This document shows positions 1 through 8,161 of a stretch of DNA of 64,000 nt, piece after piece. The stretch is taken from contig NZ_FNSV01000005.1 of the NCBI RefSeq assembly GCF_900105905.1, forward strand, positions 3,720,001-3,784,000, written 5' to 3'. Numbering within the stretch: the stretch's first letter is position 1; each line of letters begins with the position of its first letter. The notes under the pieces are model-generated. The model saw nothing but the letters and a program-made list of their open reading frames with translations, ran no database searches and had not been told where the DNA came from. The DNA comes from Rhodococcus koreensis (GTDB lineage Bacteria > Actinomycetota > Actinomycetes > Mycobacteriales > Mycobacteriaceae). Position numbers and translations under genes: made by a program.

Positions 1-499
1 CGCGGAAGCCGTCCTCAACCTGACCTTTCGCCGTCTCACCAAGGTCGAGCGGCGCCGCATCCAGACGGAACTGAAGGACCTCGACGCCACGCTGGAGTGG
101 ACGTCGACGGACCGGCCTGCGAGCACCGGCCGGAACTTCCGCCTCCGCCCGTTCACCGAAACCGACGAGGACGCCGAACTGTTCCGGCGCCGCTGCGTCG
201 AACAGGTCGACGACGCGGGCACGCAATGGTCCGAGGAGCGGGTCGAGAAGGAGCGCGCGGAGGGCCTGAGCCGGGTCGACGACGAGTCCGCCGCGTGGTT
301 CGTGTGTGAGGACACCGAGGAGAACACGGCCGTCGGCATGGTGTTCGGCGAGTTGTCGGGACGCGAGGTCGACGTCGCGATCTGGATCTCCCCCGACGCC
401 CGGAAGAAGGGCTACGGCACCGCGGCCGTGAAGCACAGCCGTCAGGAACTCGCCGCGGAGTTCCCGGGAACGGTCCTGGTCGTCCGCGCTCCCGCCTGA
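1..499 (+). CDS. GyrA/ParC-like C-terminal fragment fused to a GNAT acetyltransferase domain (5' partial)
   Basis: The reading frame is open from base 2 to the stop at 497-499, and its start lies before the window. The first ~33 residues (AEAVLNLTFRRLTKVERRRI and the following helix) resemble the coiled-coil region of type II topoisomerase A subunits, where GyrA has an ILDMxLRRLTxLE-type motif. A short linker (TSTDRPASTG) follows, then an N-acetyltransferase fold: beta-1 (FRLRPFTETD), the motif A loop RKKGYGTAA that binds acetyl-CoA, and a C-terminal strand. Seen: both parts lie in one uninterrupted frame. Inferred: an A-subunit paralogue whose C-terminal DNA-wrapping domain is replaced by a GNAT domain. 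The substrate cannot be predicted. It converges on the fadD-like gene with a hairpin repeat between them. Confidence 0.6.
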   Translation, partial: AEAVLNLTFRRLTKVERRRIQTELKDLDATLEWTSTDRPASTGRNFRLRPFTETDEDAELFRRRCVEQVDDAGTQWSEERVEKERAEGLSRVDDESAAWFVCEDTEENTAVGMVFGELSGREVDVAIWISPDARKKGYGTAAVKHSRQELAAEFPGTVLVVRAPA

Positions 500-506
500 C
501 CCGTAT

Positions 507-546
507 GTGAGTGGCGAAGCGTGCGGGAGCACACTTCGCCACTCAC
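507..546. repeat. Dispersed hairpin repeat, family A copy 1 (bidirectional terminator)
   Basis: Arms 507-524 and 529-546 pair with one mismatch around a GGGA loop (left arm GTGAGTGGCGAAGCGTGC). The repeat sits between two convergent genes, and the fadD stop codon TGA (545-543) lies inside its right arm. A related copy is at 52094-52137. The likely role is transcription termination for both genes. Confidence 0.7.
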
Positions 547-2153
547 GTGCGGTGGTCGGGGCCGCGCTGCTTGGTGACGCCCTGGGCCCAGCGGTAGTCG
601 GGTTTGCCGCTCGGTGTGCGATGGACGGCGTCTTCCACCCACACCAGCCTCGGAATCTTGTAGCCGGCCAGGCTCTGCCGCACGTGCTGCTCGAGGCCGG
701 CGAAGTCGACGCCCCGGCCGTCGCGCGCCTGCACAACCGCGGACACCCGGTGCCCCCACCGTTCGTCGGGAACGCCGACCACGATGGCGTCGTACACGTC
801 GCGGTACGCCTTCACCGCGCTCTCGACCTCTTCGGCGAACACCTTCTCGCCGCCGGTGTTGATCACCATGTTGCCGCGACCGAGCAGCGTGATCGACCCG
901 TCGGCCTCGATCCGCGCGCGGTCGCCGGTGACGACCACCGATCGTCCGTCGACCTCACGGAAGATCTCTCGGGTCTTCTCCGGGTCGTTGTAGTAGCCCA
1001 GCGGAACGTAGCCGCCCTTGGCGAACCAGCCGTCGACCCCGGAGCCCGGTTCGACGGGACGCCCCGCGTCGTCGATCACCAGCGCGTACCGCCCCGGCGG
1101 GACCCGGGGACCACCCACCTGCGTCTCCCCCTTGGTCGCGAAACCGATTCCGCCGAAACCGGTCTCGGACGCGCCGATCGAATCGGACACCAGCAGCCCC
1201 GGGAACGCCTCGAGGAACGCGTCCTTGATCACCGGGGAGAACAGCGCGGCTCCCGACGCGACCACACCGAGACTCGACGTGTCGGTCCGGGCCGGGTCGA
1301 GGGCCTCGATCAGCGGCCGCCCCATCGCGTCGCCGGTGATGATGAGGATCTGCACCCGGTGCCGCTCGACGAGGTCCCACGTCCGGTCGGCGTCGAATTT
1401 CGATTCCAGCAGCACCGTGTTCCCGCTGAACAGCGCGGTGAACGTCGGCATCATCGCGGCCGCGTGGATCAGCGGCGGCAACGCGAACCACAGCGTCGGC
1501 TCCCCCTGCGCCCCGACCCGCGACTGCTGGTACTCGTCGTCGATCGCCTCACCGGTGTAGAAGTCGAGACCGCCCGCGAGGACGCGCCAGATGGCCTCGT
1601 GCGTCCACACCACACCCTTCGGACGTCCCGTGGTGCCGCCGGTGTACATGATGAACAGGTCTTCGGAACTGCGTCCGCCGAAGTCGCGGTCGCCGCTGCC
1701 GGACAGCGCCTCCTCGTACGGGACGGAGCCGCTGGGCAGACCGGCGCCGCCGAGATCGTCCTCGACGACGACGGTGTGCCGGATCCTCGGCAGCGAGGGC
1801 AGGACCTCCGCGATGCGCGGCGAGTAGATCCGATGGTGGACCACGGCGTCGAGTTCCGCGTTGCCGTACACGTAGGCGAGTTCGTCGCTGGTGTAGCGGT
1901 AGTTGATGTTCACCGGAACCGCGCGAATCTTGTACGCCGCCACCAGCGTCTCCATGGTCTCGATGGAGTTGTGCAGGTGCACGCCGATGTGCGAACCGGC
2001 GGTCAGTCCTGCGTCCAGGAAGTGGTGGGCCAACCGGTTGGCGCGGTCCTCCAGTTCCCGGTACGTGACGCGGCGAGCGCCGCAGATCAGCGCCACCCGC
2101 TCCGGCATCACGTCGACGGAGTGCTCGAACAGATCTGCCAGGTTGTAGGCCAC
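543..2153 (-). CDS. Acyl-CoA synthetase (FadD family, AMP-forming)
   Basis: A 536-residue ANL-superfamily acyl-CoA ligase that activates a carboxylic acid as acyl-adenylate and then acyl-CoA. The P-loop YTGGTTGRPKG lies near residue 170, the adenylation motif (DSIGASETGFGG) near 325, the hinge region (VTGDRARIEADG) near 410, and the C-terminal catalytic lysine region is PSGKPDYRW. The start is GTG at 2153, with GAGGA 8 nt upstream. It is the last gene of the minus-strand run that begins at 8098, 12 nt after the preceding gene. The N-terminus resembles FadD19-like steroid or long-chain acid ligases, but the substrate is unproven. Its stop lies inside the hairpin repeat at 507-546. Confidence 0.85.
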   Translation of the reverse strand: MAYNLADLFEHSVDVMPERVALICGARRVTYRELEDRANRLAHHFLDAGLTAGSHIGVHLHNSIETMETLVAAYKIRAVPVNINYRYTSDELAYVYGNAELDAVVHHRIYSPRIAEVLPSLPRIRHTVVVEDDLGGAGLPSGSVPYEEALSGSGDRDFGGRSSEDLFIMYTGGTTGRPKGVVWTHEAIWRVLAGGLDFYTGEAIDDEYQQSRVGAQGEPTLWFALPPLIHAAAMMPTFTALFSGNTVLLESKFDADRTWDLVERHRVQILIITGDAMGRPLIEALDPARTDTSSLGVVASGAALFSPVIKDAFLEAFPGLLVSDSIGASETGFGGIGFATKGETQVGGPRVPPGRYALVIDDAGRPVEPGSGVDGWFAKGGYVPLGYYNDPEKTREIFREVDGRSVVVTGDRARIEADGSITLLGRGNMVINTGGEKVFAEEVESAVKAYRDVYDAIVVGVPDERWGHRVSAVVQARDGRGVDFAGLEQHVRQSLAGYKIPRLVWVEDAVHRTPSGKPDYRWAQGVTKQRGPDHRT

Positions 2154-2165
2154 GGGAGTGTCCTC

Positions 2166-3419
2166 TCAGACGACGGTGAGTGGAAGGGGAATCCCTCGAT
2201 CGGTGAAGGCGAAATCGGCCCCGGTGCTGAACCGGGTGAGCGCGACTTCGGGTGCCTCCTTCGCCGGCGGTTCACCGGTCACGACCTCCACCGTCAGCGC
2301 CGTGTCCGTCTCCTCGACCACCTGCACGGCGAACCGCGGCGACACCCCGCGCACCAGGGCCGTCAACGGCGCGAGATGCTCGCCGTCGATCATGGACGGC
2401 CACGCCCCGTCCTCCGACGCGCCGCACTCGCGGCCCAGGGTCAGCAGCAGTCGGTCGCCGAGGGAGATCGTGACGTCCACGTACTGCCGGGGATTGAGCG
2501 CCGGGTGCACGGCGAGGACGACGGCCAGCCCCTCCAGATCCGCGGGCAGGCCCAGCGCGTTCCGGATCCGCTCCGACGTGAGGCCGGCGATGCCGGTGAG
2601 TTGCTTGCGGGCGATGTCCAGCGCGGCCGCGGCGTCGGTGCGAGCCCGCACCGCGAGCAGGAAACCGAGCGTCAACAGGTGCTGCTGCACGCACACCTCC
2701 TCCGCGATCCGGGTGAGCGCCGAATGGGAGAAGTCCGGGAACCGCAGGTCGGCGAGGAGCGCGCCCGCGTAGTCGTGCTGTCCCGGACCGCCGGTGTCGA
2801 TCGGCGACAGCCCCACCGTCGCCGCCCGCGACTTCCCCACCGTCACCAGCCCGTCCGGGACCGGCGGCGGCTCGTTCGTGTCGTCGATGGCGACCGTCCA
2901 GAGGCAGTGCGGTGTCCGGTCCGCGGGCCGTCGCGGCGGACGGTGCACGGGACGCACCTGCGCATGCGGGTTGGTGGCCAGGGCGGTGGCGTCGAACGTC
3001 GGGTCCTCGATGTCGTGGCACATGGCCGTGACGTACTCGTCGCCCATCGGCTCGACGTCCATCAGCGCCCCGCAGTGATTCAGCCAGAACTCGCCGTGGT
3101 CGTGATCGGCGACGCGGTACCGGAAGTCCATGAACTGGGGCGGCGCACCGATGTCGAGTTGCAGGCCCTTGAAGATCGTCACGACGCCGTCGCCCTCGAA
3201 CCCCAGCGCGCGTTGCATGCGCCTCGCGTAGATCGGGCTCGACGCCATCCATTCCTCGATCGCGACCTGCGTCATGCCCTCGCGTCCGAACGCCCCGATC
3301 AGGTGCGGCATCCCGGAGCGGTCGATGAGATGACCGCACAGCAGCAGTTCCGGCACGAGGATCGCCAGATCCTCGCGGGACAGATCCGCGAACGACGCCG
3401 GAACCTTCACCGTGCTCAC
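2166..3419 (-). CDS. Conserved actinobacterial protein of unknown function
   Basis: About 417 residues. I do not recognise a named domain. It is soluble, with no signal peptide or membrane segment. Notable stretches are EFWLNHCGALMDVEPMGDEYV near residue 115, HCLWTVAIDD near 190, and an alpha-helical C-terminal half. The start chosen is GTG at 3419, which overlaps the upstream stop as GTGA, the standard coupling in this operon. Upstream in-frame codons (GTG 3422, and a start at 3455) would overlap the NTF2-like gene further. The position between an NTF2-like gene and fadD in the cyp51 operon suggests a role in sterol or steroid-like lipid metabolism (inference). Confidence 0.7.
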   Translation of the reverse strand: MSTVKVPASFADLSREDLAILVPELLLCGHLIDRSGMPHLIGAFGREGMTQVAIEEWMASSPIYARRMQRALGFEGDGVVTIFKGLQLDIGAPPQFMDFRYRVADHDHGEFWLNHCGALMDVEPMGDEYVTAMCHDIEDPTFDATALATNPHAQVRPVHRPPRRPADRTPHCLWTVAIDDTNEPPPVPDGLVTVGKSRAATVGLSPIDTGGPGQHDYAGALLADLRFPDFSHSALTRIAEEVCVQQHLLTLGFLLAVRARTDAAAALDIARKQLTGIAGLTSERIRNALGLPADLEGLAVVLAVHPALNPRQYVDVTISLGDRLLLTLGRECGASEDGAWPSMIDGEHLAPLTALVRGVSPRFAVQVVEETDTALTVEVVTGEPPAKEAPEVALTRFSTGADFAFTDRGIPLPLTVV

Positions 3420-3964
3420 CACAGCGAGACCGGCGCCTTCCCGACCGGATACCACCCCGGCAGCCGACCGGACGTCGCGCGCTGGATCCGCGCGTTCATG
3501 CCGTCGGACATCGCGTTGTTCGTGATCATCTCGAGGAACAGGCTCGAGACGTTGCCGAAGTCGAAGAAGTCACGCTGCCAGGACCATTGGAAGTTTCCGC
3601 CGTACCGGAACCAGCTGCCGCCGATCCCGGTGACCTGATAGTGGGTGCCGTCGTCCCGGGTGCGTTCGGACACCTGCTTCCAGAATCCGATGACGTCGCC
3701 GCTGCGGTCGTCGATGACGAACTGCTGGTACGGATATTCCCAGCCTTCAAGGCCGTCCATTTCCTGACCGAGCGCCAGGTCGCGGATCTCGTCCCGGCCG
3801 ACGGCCATGAAGTCGTCCTTCGGCCCGTAGTTCCACCCGTACGTGGCGTCTTCGGTGTACATCTCGGCCAGCGGCTTCCAGTCGCCGAGCGCCTCGCACC
3901 GCTTGTTCTCGTCCACCCAGCGCTGCACCATCTCGTCGAGTTCGGCGCGGTCGAAAGGTGCCAT
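3416..3964 (-). CDS. NTF2/SnoaL-like fold protein
   Basis: A 182-residue protein with a SnoaL/nuclear transport factor 2-like cone fold: N-terminal helices (MVQRWVDENKRCEALGDWKPLAEMY), then FYTEDATYGW-like and WKQVSERTRDDGTHY strands. Members are small enzymes such as cyclases, isomerases or dehydratases, or binding proteins. It lies directly downstream of the ferredoxin gene, with ATG at 3964 overlapping the ferredoxin stop. From memory, M. tuberculosis Rv0762c, a protein of about the same length, occupies the same place after cyp51 and ferredoxin (Rv0764c, Rv0763c). The specific reaction is unknown. Confidence 0.8.
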   Translation of the reverse strand: MAPFDRAELDEMVQRWVDENKRCEALGDWKPLAEMYTEDATYGWNYGPKDDFMAVGRDEIRDLALGQEMDGLEGWEYPYQQFVIDDRSGDVIGFWKQVSERTRDDGTHYQVTGIGGSWFRYGGNFQWSWQRDFFDFGNVSSLFLEMITNNAMSDGMNARIQRATSGRLPGWYPVGKAPVSLW

Positions 3965-4179
3965 CAGGATTCTCCTTCTGAGTCGGTGTCCGCGAAGATC
4001 CGCAGGGCCTGGGTCGGGCAGAAACGCACGGCGCTCTCGACCTCAGCGCGCTGATTCTCGGGTGGGTTGCTGTCGAGGATCTCGACCTTGCCGTGTTTGG
4101 GGACGACGAAGACGTCGGGTGCCTCCATCTCGCACACGGCATGGCCCTGGCACAGGTCGAGATCGGCTTCGACTTTCAT
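3964..4179 (-). CDS. 3Fe-4S ferredoxin, redox partner of CYP51
   Basis: A 71-residue ferredoxin. Cysteines in DLCQGHAVCEMEAP and RFCPTQALR follow the C-x5-C...C-P pattern of actinobacterial single-cluster [3Fe-4S] ferredoxins, in which the central cysteine of the first motif is replaced (here His). ATG at 4179 overlaps the CYP51 stop by one base (TGATG), so the two are translationally coupled. Longer in-frame starts upstream lie inside cyp51 and are not needed. It supplies electrons to the P450s of this operon; the same gene order occurs in M. tuberculosis (Rv0763c). Confidence 0.92.
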   Translation of the reverse strand: MKVEADLDLCQGHAVCEMEAPDVFVVPKHGKVEILDSNPPENQRAEVESAVRFCPTQALRIFADTDSEGES

Positions 4180-5531
4180 CACGTGCTTCGCTTCCGGTAC
4201 CTCACGGTGCAGGGCTGCTGCAGTTGCACCACCATCTTGCTGTGATCGTTGCGGTACGTCTCGGACGGTTGCGCCAACTCGAACTCCCAGTCCTGCAAAA
4301 GGATCGAGAAGATCGCCTTCAGCTGCATCAGCGCGAACGCCGCTCCGACGCAGCGGTGCCTGCCCGCGCCGAACGGAATCCACGTCCAGCGGTTGACGAT
4401 GTCTTCCTGGTTGGGGTCGATGTAGCGCTCGGGGTCGAACGTGTCCGGGTTCGGGAAGTCCTCCGCGATCCGGTTGGAGATCGCCGGCGTCGCCGCCACG
4501 AGATCGTTCTCCGCGATCCGGTAGCCGCCGACCTCGAACTCGCCCCGCGCGACGCGCAGCAGGATGATCAGCGGAGGGTGCAGCCGGAGCGTCTCCTTCA
4601 GTACCGCTTCGAGTTTCGGGATCTGCCTGAGCGCTCCGAAACTGATGTCGGAGCCGTCCGAATACAGGTCGTCGAGTTCCGCGACCACCTGCTTCGCGTA
4701 GTCCGGGTGCCGCAGCAGTTCGATCAGCGTCCAGGCCGCGGTGCCGGACGTGGTGTGATGCCCGGCAAACATCATCGAGATGAACATGCCGGTGATCTCG
4801 TCGGCGGTGAAGCGCTCGCTTCCGTCCTCGTCCTTGATCGAGACGAGCACGTCGAGCATGTCCCGACCCTCCTTGCCCTGCGGAGGATTCTGGATGCGCC
4901 CGGTCATGATGTCCTGGACGAGGGCCACCAACTGCACCCGCGCCTCGTCCCGCCTGCGGAAGCTCTCGATGTCGGCGTACGCGTCGACGTAGGCGATGGG
5001 GTCGGTGCCCTGCTCGAGTTCGTGGTACAGGTGCGCGAACCGGCCGTCAAGTTGTTCCCGGAACTTCGTGCCTATCAGGCAGGCCGAGGACGTGTAGATG
5101 GTCAGCTCCGCGAAGAATTCGAGCAGATCGATCTCGCCCTCGTCGCCCCACTGCGCCACCATGCGGTCGACCTCGTGGGCGATCGTTGCGGCGTGCCCCT
5201 TCATCTGCTCACCGCGCAACGCCTGGTTGTGCAGCATCTCCTTGCGACGCTCGGGACTCGCGTCGAACACGACCCCCTCGCCGAAGATCGGCTTCATGAA
5301 CGGGTAGGCGGCCTGCTGATCGAGATCCTCGTCGGTGGAGCGGAAGAAGAATTCGTTGGCCTCGGCGCCGGACAGCAGCACCACCTTCTTGTCGGCGAGC
5401 TGGAAGACGCCGACGTTTCCGCATTCCTCCCGAACGCGGCGCATCAGCGCGATCGGGTCGGTGCGCAGCTCCTCGAGATGTCCGTGCTCGTGCTCACCGC
5501 CGGACACACGTTGCGGGGTAACCAGATTCAT
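4179..5531 (-). CDS. cyp51: Sterol 14-alpha-demethylase, cytochrome P450 CYP51
   Basis: A 450-residue soluble P450, nearly collinear with M. tuberculosis CYP51 (Rv0764c). Shared stretches include RVSGGEHEHGHLEE at the N-terminus, AYPFMKPIFGEGVVFDASP, the CYP51-typical I-helix MMFAGHHTTSGT, the ExxR helix KETLRLHPP, and the haem loop FGAGRHRCVG with the axial cysteine near residue 396. It catalyses oxidative removal of the sterol 14-alpha-methyl group using NAD(P)H through ferredoxin. The natural bacterial substrate is uncertain because most actinobacteria do not make sterols. ATG at 5531 overlaps the SDR stop (ATGA). It lies in an operon with ferredoxin, an SDR and CYP123. Confidence 0.95.
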   Translation of the reverse strand: MNLVTPQRVSGGEHEHGHLEELRTDPIALMRRVREECGNVGVFQLADKKVVLLSGAEANEFFFRSTDEDLDQQAAYPFMKPIFGEGVVFDASPERRKEMLHNQALRGEQMKGHAATIAHEVDRMVAQWGDEGEIDLLEFFAELTIYTSSACLIGTKFREQLDGRFAHLYHELEQGTDPIAYVDAYADIESFRRRDEARVQLVALVQDIMTGRIQNPPQGKEGRDMLDVLVSIKDEDGSERFTADEITGMFISMMFAGHHTTSGTAAWTLIELLRHPDYAKQVVAELDDLYSDGSDISFGALRQIPKLEAVLKETLRLHPPLIILLRVARGEFEVGGYRIAENDLVAATPAISNRIAEDFPNPDTFDPERYIDPNQEDIVNRWTWIPFGAGRHRCVGAAFALMQLKAIFSILLQDWEFELAQPSETYRNDHSKMVVQLQQPCTVRYRKRST

Positions 5532-6313
5532 TCTCCATCCTTTCGCAGGGGCGCCTCGGGCTGCACCTCGATCAGCACCATGTGCGCGCCGCGGGGTGCA
5601 CTGACGGCGGCGACGACGGCGTCGGCGATCGCGGAGGCGCGCAGGAAGTACGAGTGCCGGGCGAATCCCCATGTCGCCCAGTCTTCGAGGACGGGTCCGA
5701 TGACCTCCTCGGTGGTGTTCATTCCCATCGACGTCTGGGTGGGCCCCGGCCGCACGACCGACGCCCGGACGCCGGTGCCTTCCAGTTCCATCCGCATCTG
5801 CCGGCCCATCATCTCGACACCGGCCTTCGCCGCGTTGTAGGCCCCCATCCGGGGCCGGGGCGAGTCCGCACAGTCGGAGCCGATCAGGACGAAGTCTCCG
5901 CGCCGGCGTTCGATCATGCCGGGAACGATGCGGTGCGCGAGACGCTGCGCCCCGACGAGGTGGACGTTGACCTGGTCCAGGAACTGGTCGGGGTCCATCT
6001 CGTGTGCGACGGAGAACTCGAGGTCGCCGGCTCCCGACAACGCGATCTCGGTGGGGCCGAGCGCGTTCTCCGCGGCGGTGACGAATTCGTCGACCGACGC
6101 GGTGTCGGTGACGTCGAGGAAGTGCGCGAACGCTTCTCCCCCGTTGCTGCGGATCTTCTCCGCGATCTCCTCGCACTCCGCGACCCGGCGGGCGCCGAGC
6201 GCGACGGGGTGGCCTGCCTCGGCGAGCGCGTAGGCCGTCGCCGTGCCGATGCCCGACGACGCCCCGGCGACGATCGACGGCCGGCGCTGCGGATTGGGTT
6301 CGAACCTAGGCAT
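5528..6313 (-). CDS. Short-chain dehydrogenase/reductase of the cyp51 operon
   Basis: A 261-residue classical SDR with a Rossmann nucleotide motif AGASSGIG near residue 17, the Ser of LIGSDCAD near 140 and YNAAK catalytic Tyr/Lys near 155. The coenzyme-binding motif and length fit an NAD(P)H-dependent alcohol/ketone oxidoreductase. The gene overlaps the CYP123 stop by 8 nt upstream and couples to cyp51 downstream. It occupies the Rv0765c position of the mycobacterial operon. It may process the alcohol or aldehyde products of the neighbouring P450s (inference). Confidence 0.9.
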   Translation of the reverse strand: MPRFEPNPQRRPSIVAGASSGIGTATAYALAEAGHPVALGARRVAECEEIAEKIRSNGGEAFAHFLDVTDTASVDEFVTAAENALGPTEIALSGAGDLEFSVAHEMDPDQFLDQVNVHLVGAQRLAHRIVPGMIERRRGDFVLIGSDCADSPRPRMGAYNAAKAGVEMMGRQMRMELEGTGVRASVVRPGPTQTSMGMNTTEEVIGPVLEDWATWGFARHSYFLRASAIADAVVAAVSAPRGAHMVLIEVQPEAPLRKDGE

Positions 6314-7532
6314 CGCGGACCTGCACTTTCAGGGGAAGGGTGGCGAAACCACGGACGTTGGTCGAGTGGACCCGCACGCTGTTTGCCTCGTCGACGTCGT
6401 AATCGTCTATGCGGGAGACGAGTTCGGTGAGCGCGATCCGTGCTTCGAGCCGAGCCATGTGGGCGCCGAGGCAGAAGTGGGTGCCGCCGCCGAAGCTCGC
6501 CAGCTTGTTGGATGTGTCCCGGCCGATCCGGTATTCGTCGGCGTCCTCGAATACCGCCGAGTCGCGGTTCGCTGAGCCGATGAGGATCAGCACCTTGTCG
6601 CCGGCGGGGATCGTCCGGTCGTGGAAGTCCAGGTCGACGGCCGCCGTCCGCGCGACCATCTGGCTGGATGTGTCGAAGCGGAGCGTCTCCTCCACCCAGT
6701 CCGGCACCCGGCTCGCGTCCTCGAACACCTGCCTGGCCTCGCCCGGATAGCGGAATCCCCAGTACAGCGCGTTGCCGAGCAGTTTGGTGGTGGTCTCGTT
6801 GCCCGCCACCACCATCAGGAACATGAACGCGATGATCTCGTCGTCGGTGAGCCGGTCGCCGTCGATCTCCGCCTCGAGCAGCGCGGACGTCAGATCCTCG
6901 GTCGGCTTCCTGCGCCGCTCCGCCAGCATGTCGGCGTAGTAGCCGACGAGGTAGAGCGACGCCTCCATCGCCGCGTGCGGCACGTCGAGGACGCCCTCCT
7001 CGCGATGCACCACCAGATCGGCGAGGCGGCGGAGTTCGACGCGATCGGCCTCCGGTACCCCCATCAGTTCCGAGATCACGTCCATCGGCAGTTTGCCCGC
7101 GAACTCGGCGATCCAGTCGAACTCGCCCACCTCGAGTGCCGGGTCGAGGTACTGCCGGGTCAGGTCCAGGATCCGCCCCTCGAGTTCGTTCACCCGCCTC
7201 GGGGTGAACCCGCGGGACACCAACTGACGCATCCGCATGTGCCGCGGATCATCCAGTGCAAGAAAGGACATCGTCTTGTGGGCGTGCGGACCGTAGGCCG
7301 CCGGGTCGAGCGACACCCCGTTCGCGCTCGACAGGCGCTGGTTGTCGCGGAAGGCCGCGACGACGTCCTCGTGCCGGGACAACGCCCAGAAGTCGAGTTC
7401 CTCGTTGTAGTAGGCCGGTGCTTCTTCCCGCAGTCTTCGATACGTGACGTACGGGTCTTCGTGAAAGCCATAGTCGTACGGATTGAACGTCACCGGATTG
7501 TGTGACACCCCGGGCATCGAGGCTGCGGTCAT
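6306..7532 (-). CDS. Cytochrome P450, CYP123 family
   Basis: A 408-residue P450 with N-terminal NPYDYGFHEDPYVTYRRLR, I-helix VVAGNETTTK, ExxR in VEETLRFDTSS, and the haem-binding loop FGGGTHFCLGAH. It is very close throughout to M. tuberculosis CYP123 (Rv0766c) as I remember it, including GKLPMDVISELMGVP. It lies between tetR and the SDR of the cyp51 operon, 5 nt after tetR. The substrate of CYP123 is not established. It probably shares the ferredoxin at 3964-4179. Confidence 0.88.
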   Translation of the reverse strand: MTAASMPGVSHNPVTFNPYDYGFHEDPYVTYRRLREEAPAYYNEELDFWALSRHEDVVAAFRDNQRLSSANGVSLDPAAYGPHAHKTMSFLALDDPRHMRMRQLVSRGFTPRRVNELEGRILDLTRQYLDPALEVGEFDWIAEFAGKLPMDVISELMGVPEADRVELRRLADLVVHREEGVLDVPHAAMEASLYLVGYYADMLAERRRKPTEDLTSALLEAEIDGDRLTDDEIIAFMFLMVVAGNETTTKLLGNALYWGFRYPGEARQVFEDASRVPDWVEETLRFDTSSQMVARTAAVDLDFHDRTIPAGDKVLILIGSANRDSAVFEDADEYRIGRDTSNKLASFGGGTHFCLGAHMARLEARIALTELVSRIDDYDVDEANSVRVHSTNVRGFATLPLKVQVRDA

Positions 7533-7537
7533 GGCAT

Positions 7538-8098
7538 CTACTCCAGAATCAGCTTGGCGGAAGTTTCGAGTCGATCGGCGAATTGGGCGTAGGACCCGTA
7601 TCCCATTCCCGCGCGGACCAGGCCGCCGGCGTACAGCAGCTCCAGCGCCTCGAGGACGTCGGGATCGTGGCCGTCGCCCAGTGCGGTGGCGAGGCGATCC
7701 CGGATCTCGAGCCCGATGCGGGCGCGGAGGTGCTCCACGTCGGGGTCGCGGCCGAGTAGCGCGTTGGTGACGGCTCCGGCGAGTTCGGGTTCGTCCGCCA
7801 CCAGCAGGGCGATGTGGCGGAGCACGGCGACCACGCGTCCGGTGCGGTCGAGTCCCTCGTCCGCCGGCTGCGGTGCGGCGGCGAGACGCCGCCAGAAGAC
7901 CTCGGCGACGAGGTGCTCCTTCGACGAGAAGTACGTGTAGGCCGTGGCGGGTGCGACCCCGGCGATCCCGGCCACCGAGCGGACGGTGAGCCCTGCGAAG
8001 CCCTCTTCACGCAGTACTTCGACGGCCGCCCTGGTGAGGCGGTCGACGGTGTCGGCCTGCTTCTCGGTCAGACGGCGGCGAGTGGACTCGAAATTCAT
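7538..8098 (-). CDS. TetR-family regulator of the cyp51 operon
   Basis: A 186-residue regulator with an N-terminal helix-turn-helix (LTVRSVAGIAGVAPATAYTYFSSKEHLVAEVFW) and a C-terminal ligand domain. I chose ATG 8098. The alternative GTG 8110 adds four residues and lies inside the palindromic operator at 8102-8120, which would place the operator within the coding sequence. The gene leads the minus-strand operon. The operator overlapping its start implies autorepression. A near-identical operator precedes the aldehyde dehydrogenase operon at 43723. Confidence 0.85.
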   Translation of the reverse strand: MNFESTRRRLTEKQADTVDRLTRAAVEVLREEGFAGLTVRSVAGIAGVAPATAYTYFSSKEHLVAEVFWRRLAAAPQPADEGLDRTGRVVAVLRHIALLVADEPELAGAVTNALLGRDPDVEHLRARIGLEIRDRLATALGDGHDPDVLEALELLYAGGLVRAGMGYGSYAQFADRLETSAKLILE

Positions 8099-8101
8099 AC
8101 T

Positions 8102-8120
8102 ACTGGACACGTGTCTGGAC
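8102..8120 (-). promoter_or_regulatory. Palindromic operator of the cyp51-operon TetR
   Basis: On the minus strand this reads GTCCAGACACGTGTCCAGT, centred on the perfect palindrome GACACGTGTC (8106-8115). It touches the tetR start. The same 19-mer with one change is at 43658-43676. This is the expected layout for a TetR repressor site. Confidence 0.7.
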
Positions 8121-8161
8121 GCTACTACAGTTACCGCCGGGTGGCAACGAAAACCGGGGTC

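Noticed and set aside
507..3638. A 1043-codon plus-strand open frame
   Set aside because: It is antisense to fadD, the unknown gene and the NTF2-like gene, all with clear protein families or operon structure. Its translation is Arg/His/Pro-rich without motifs, a GC-rich shadow.
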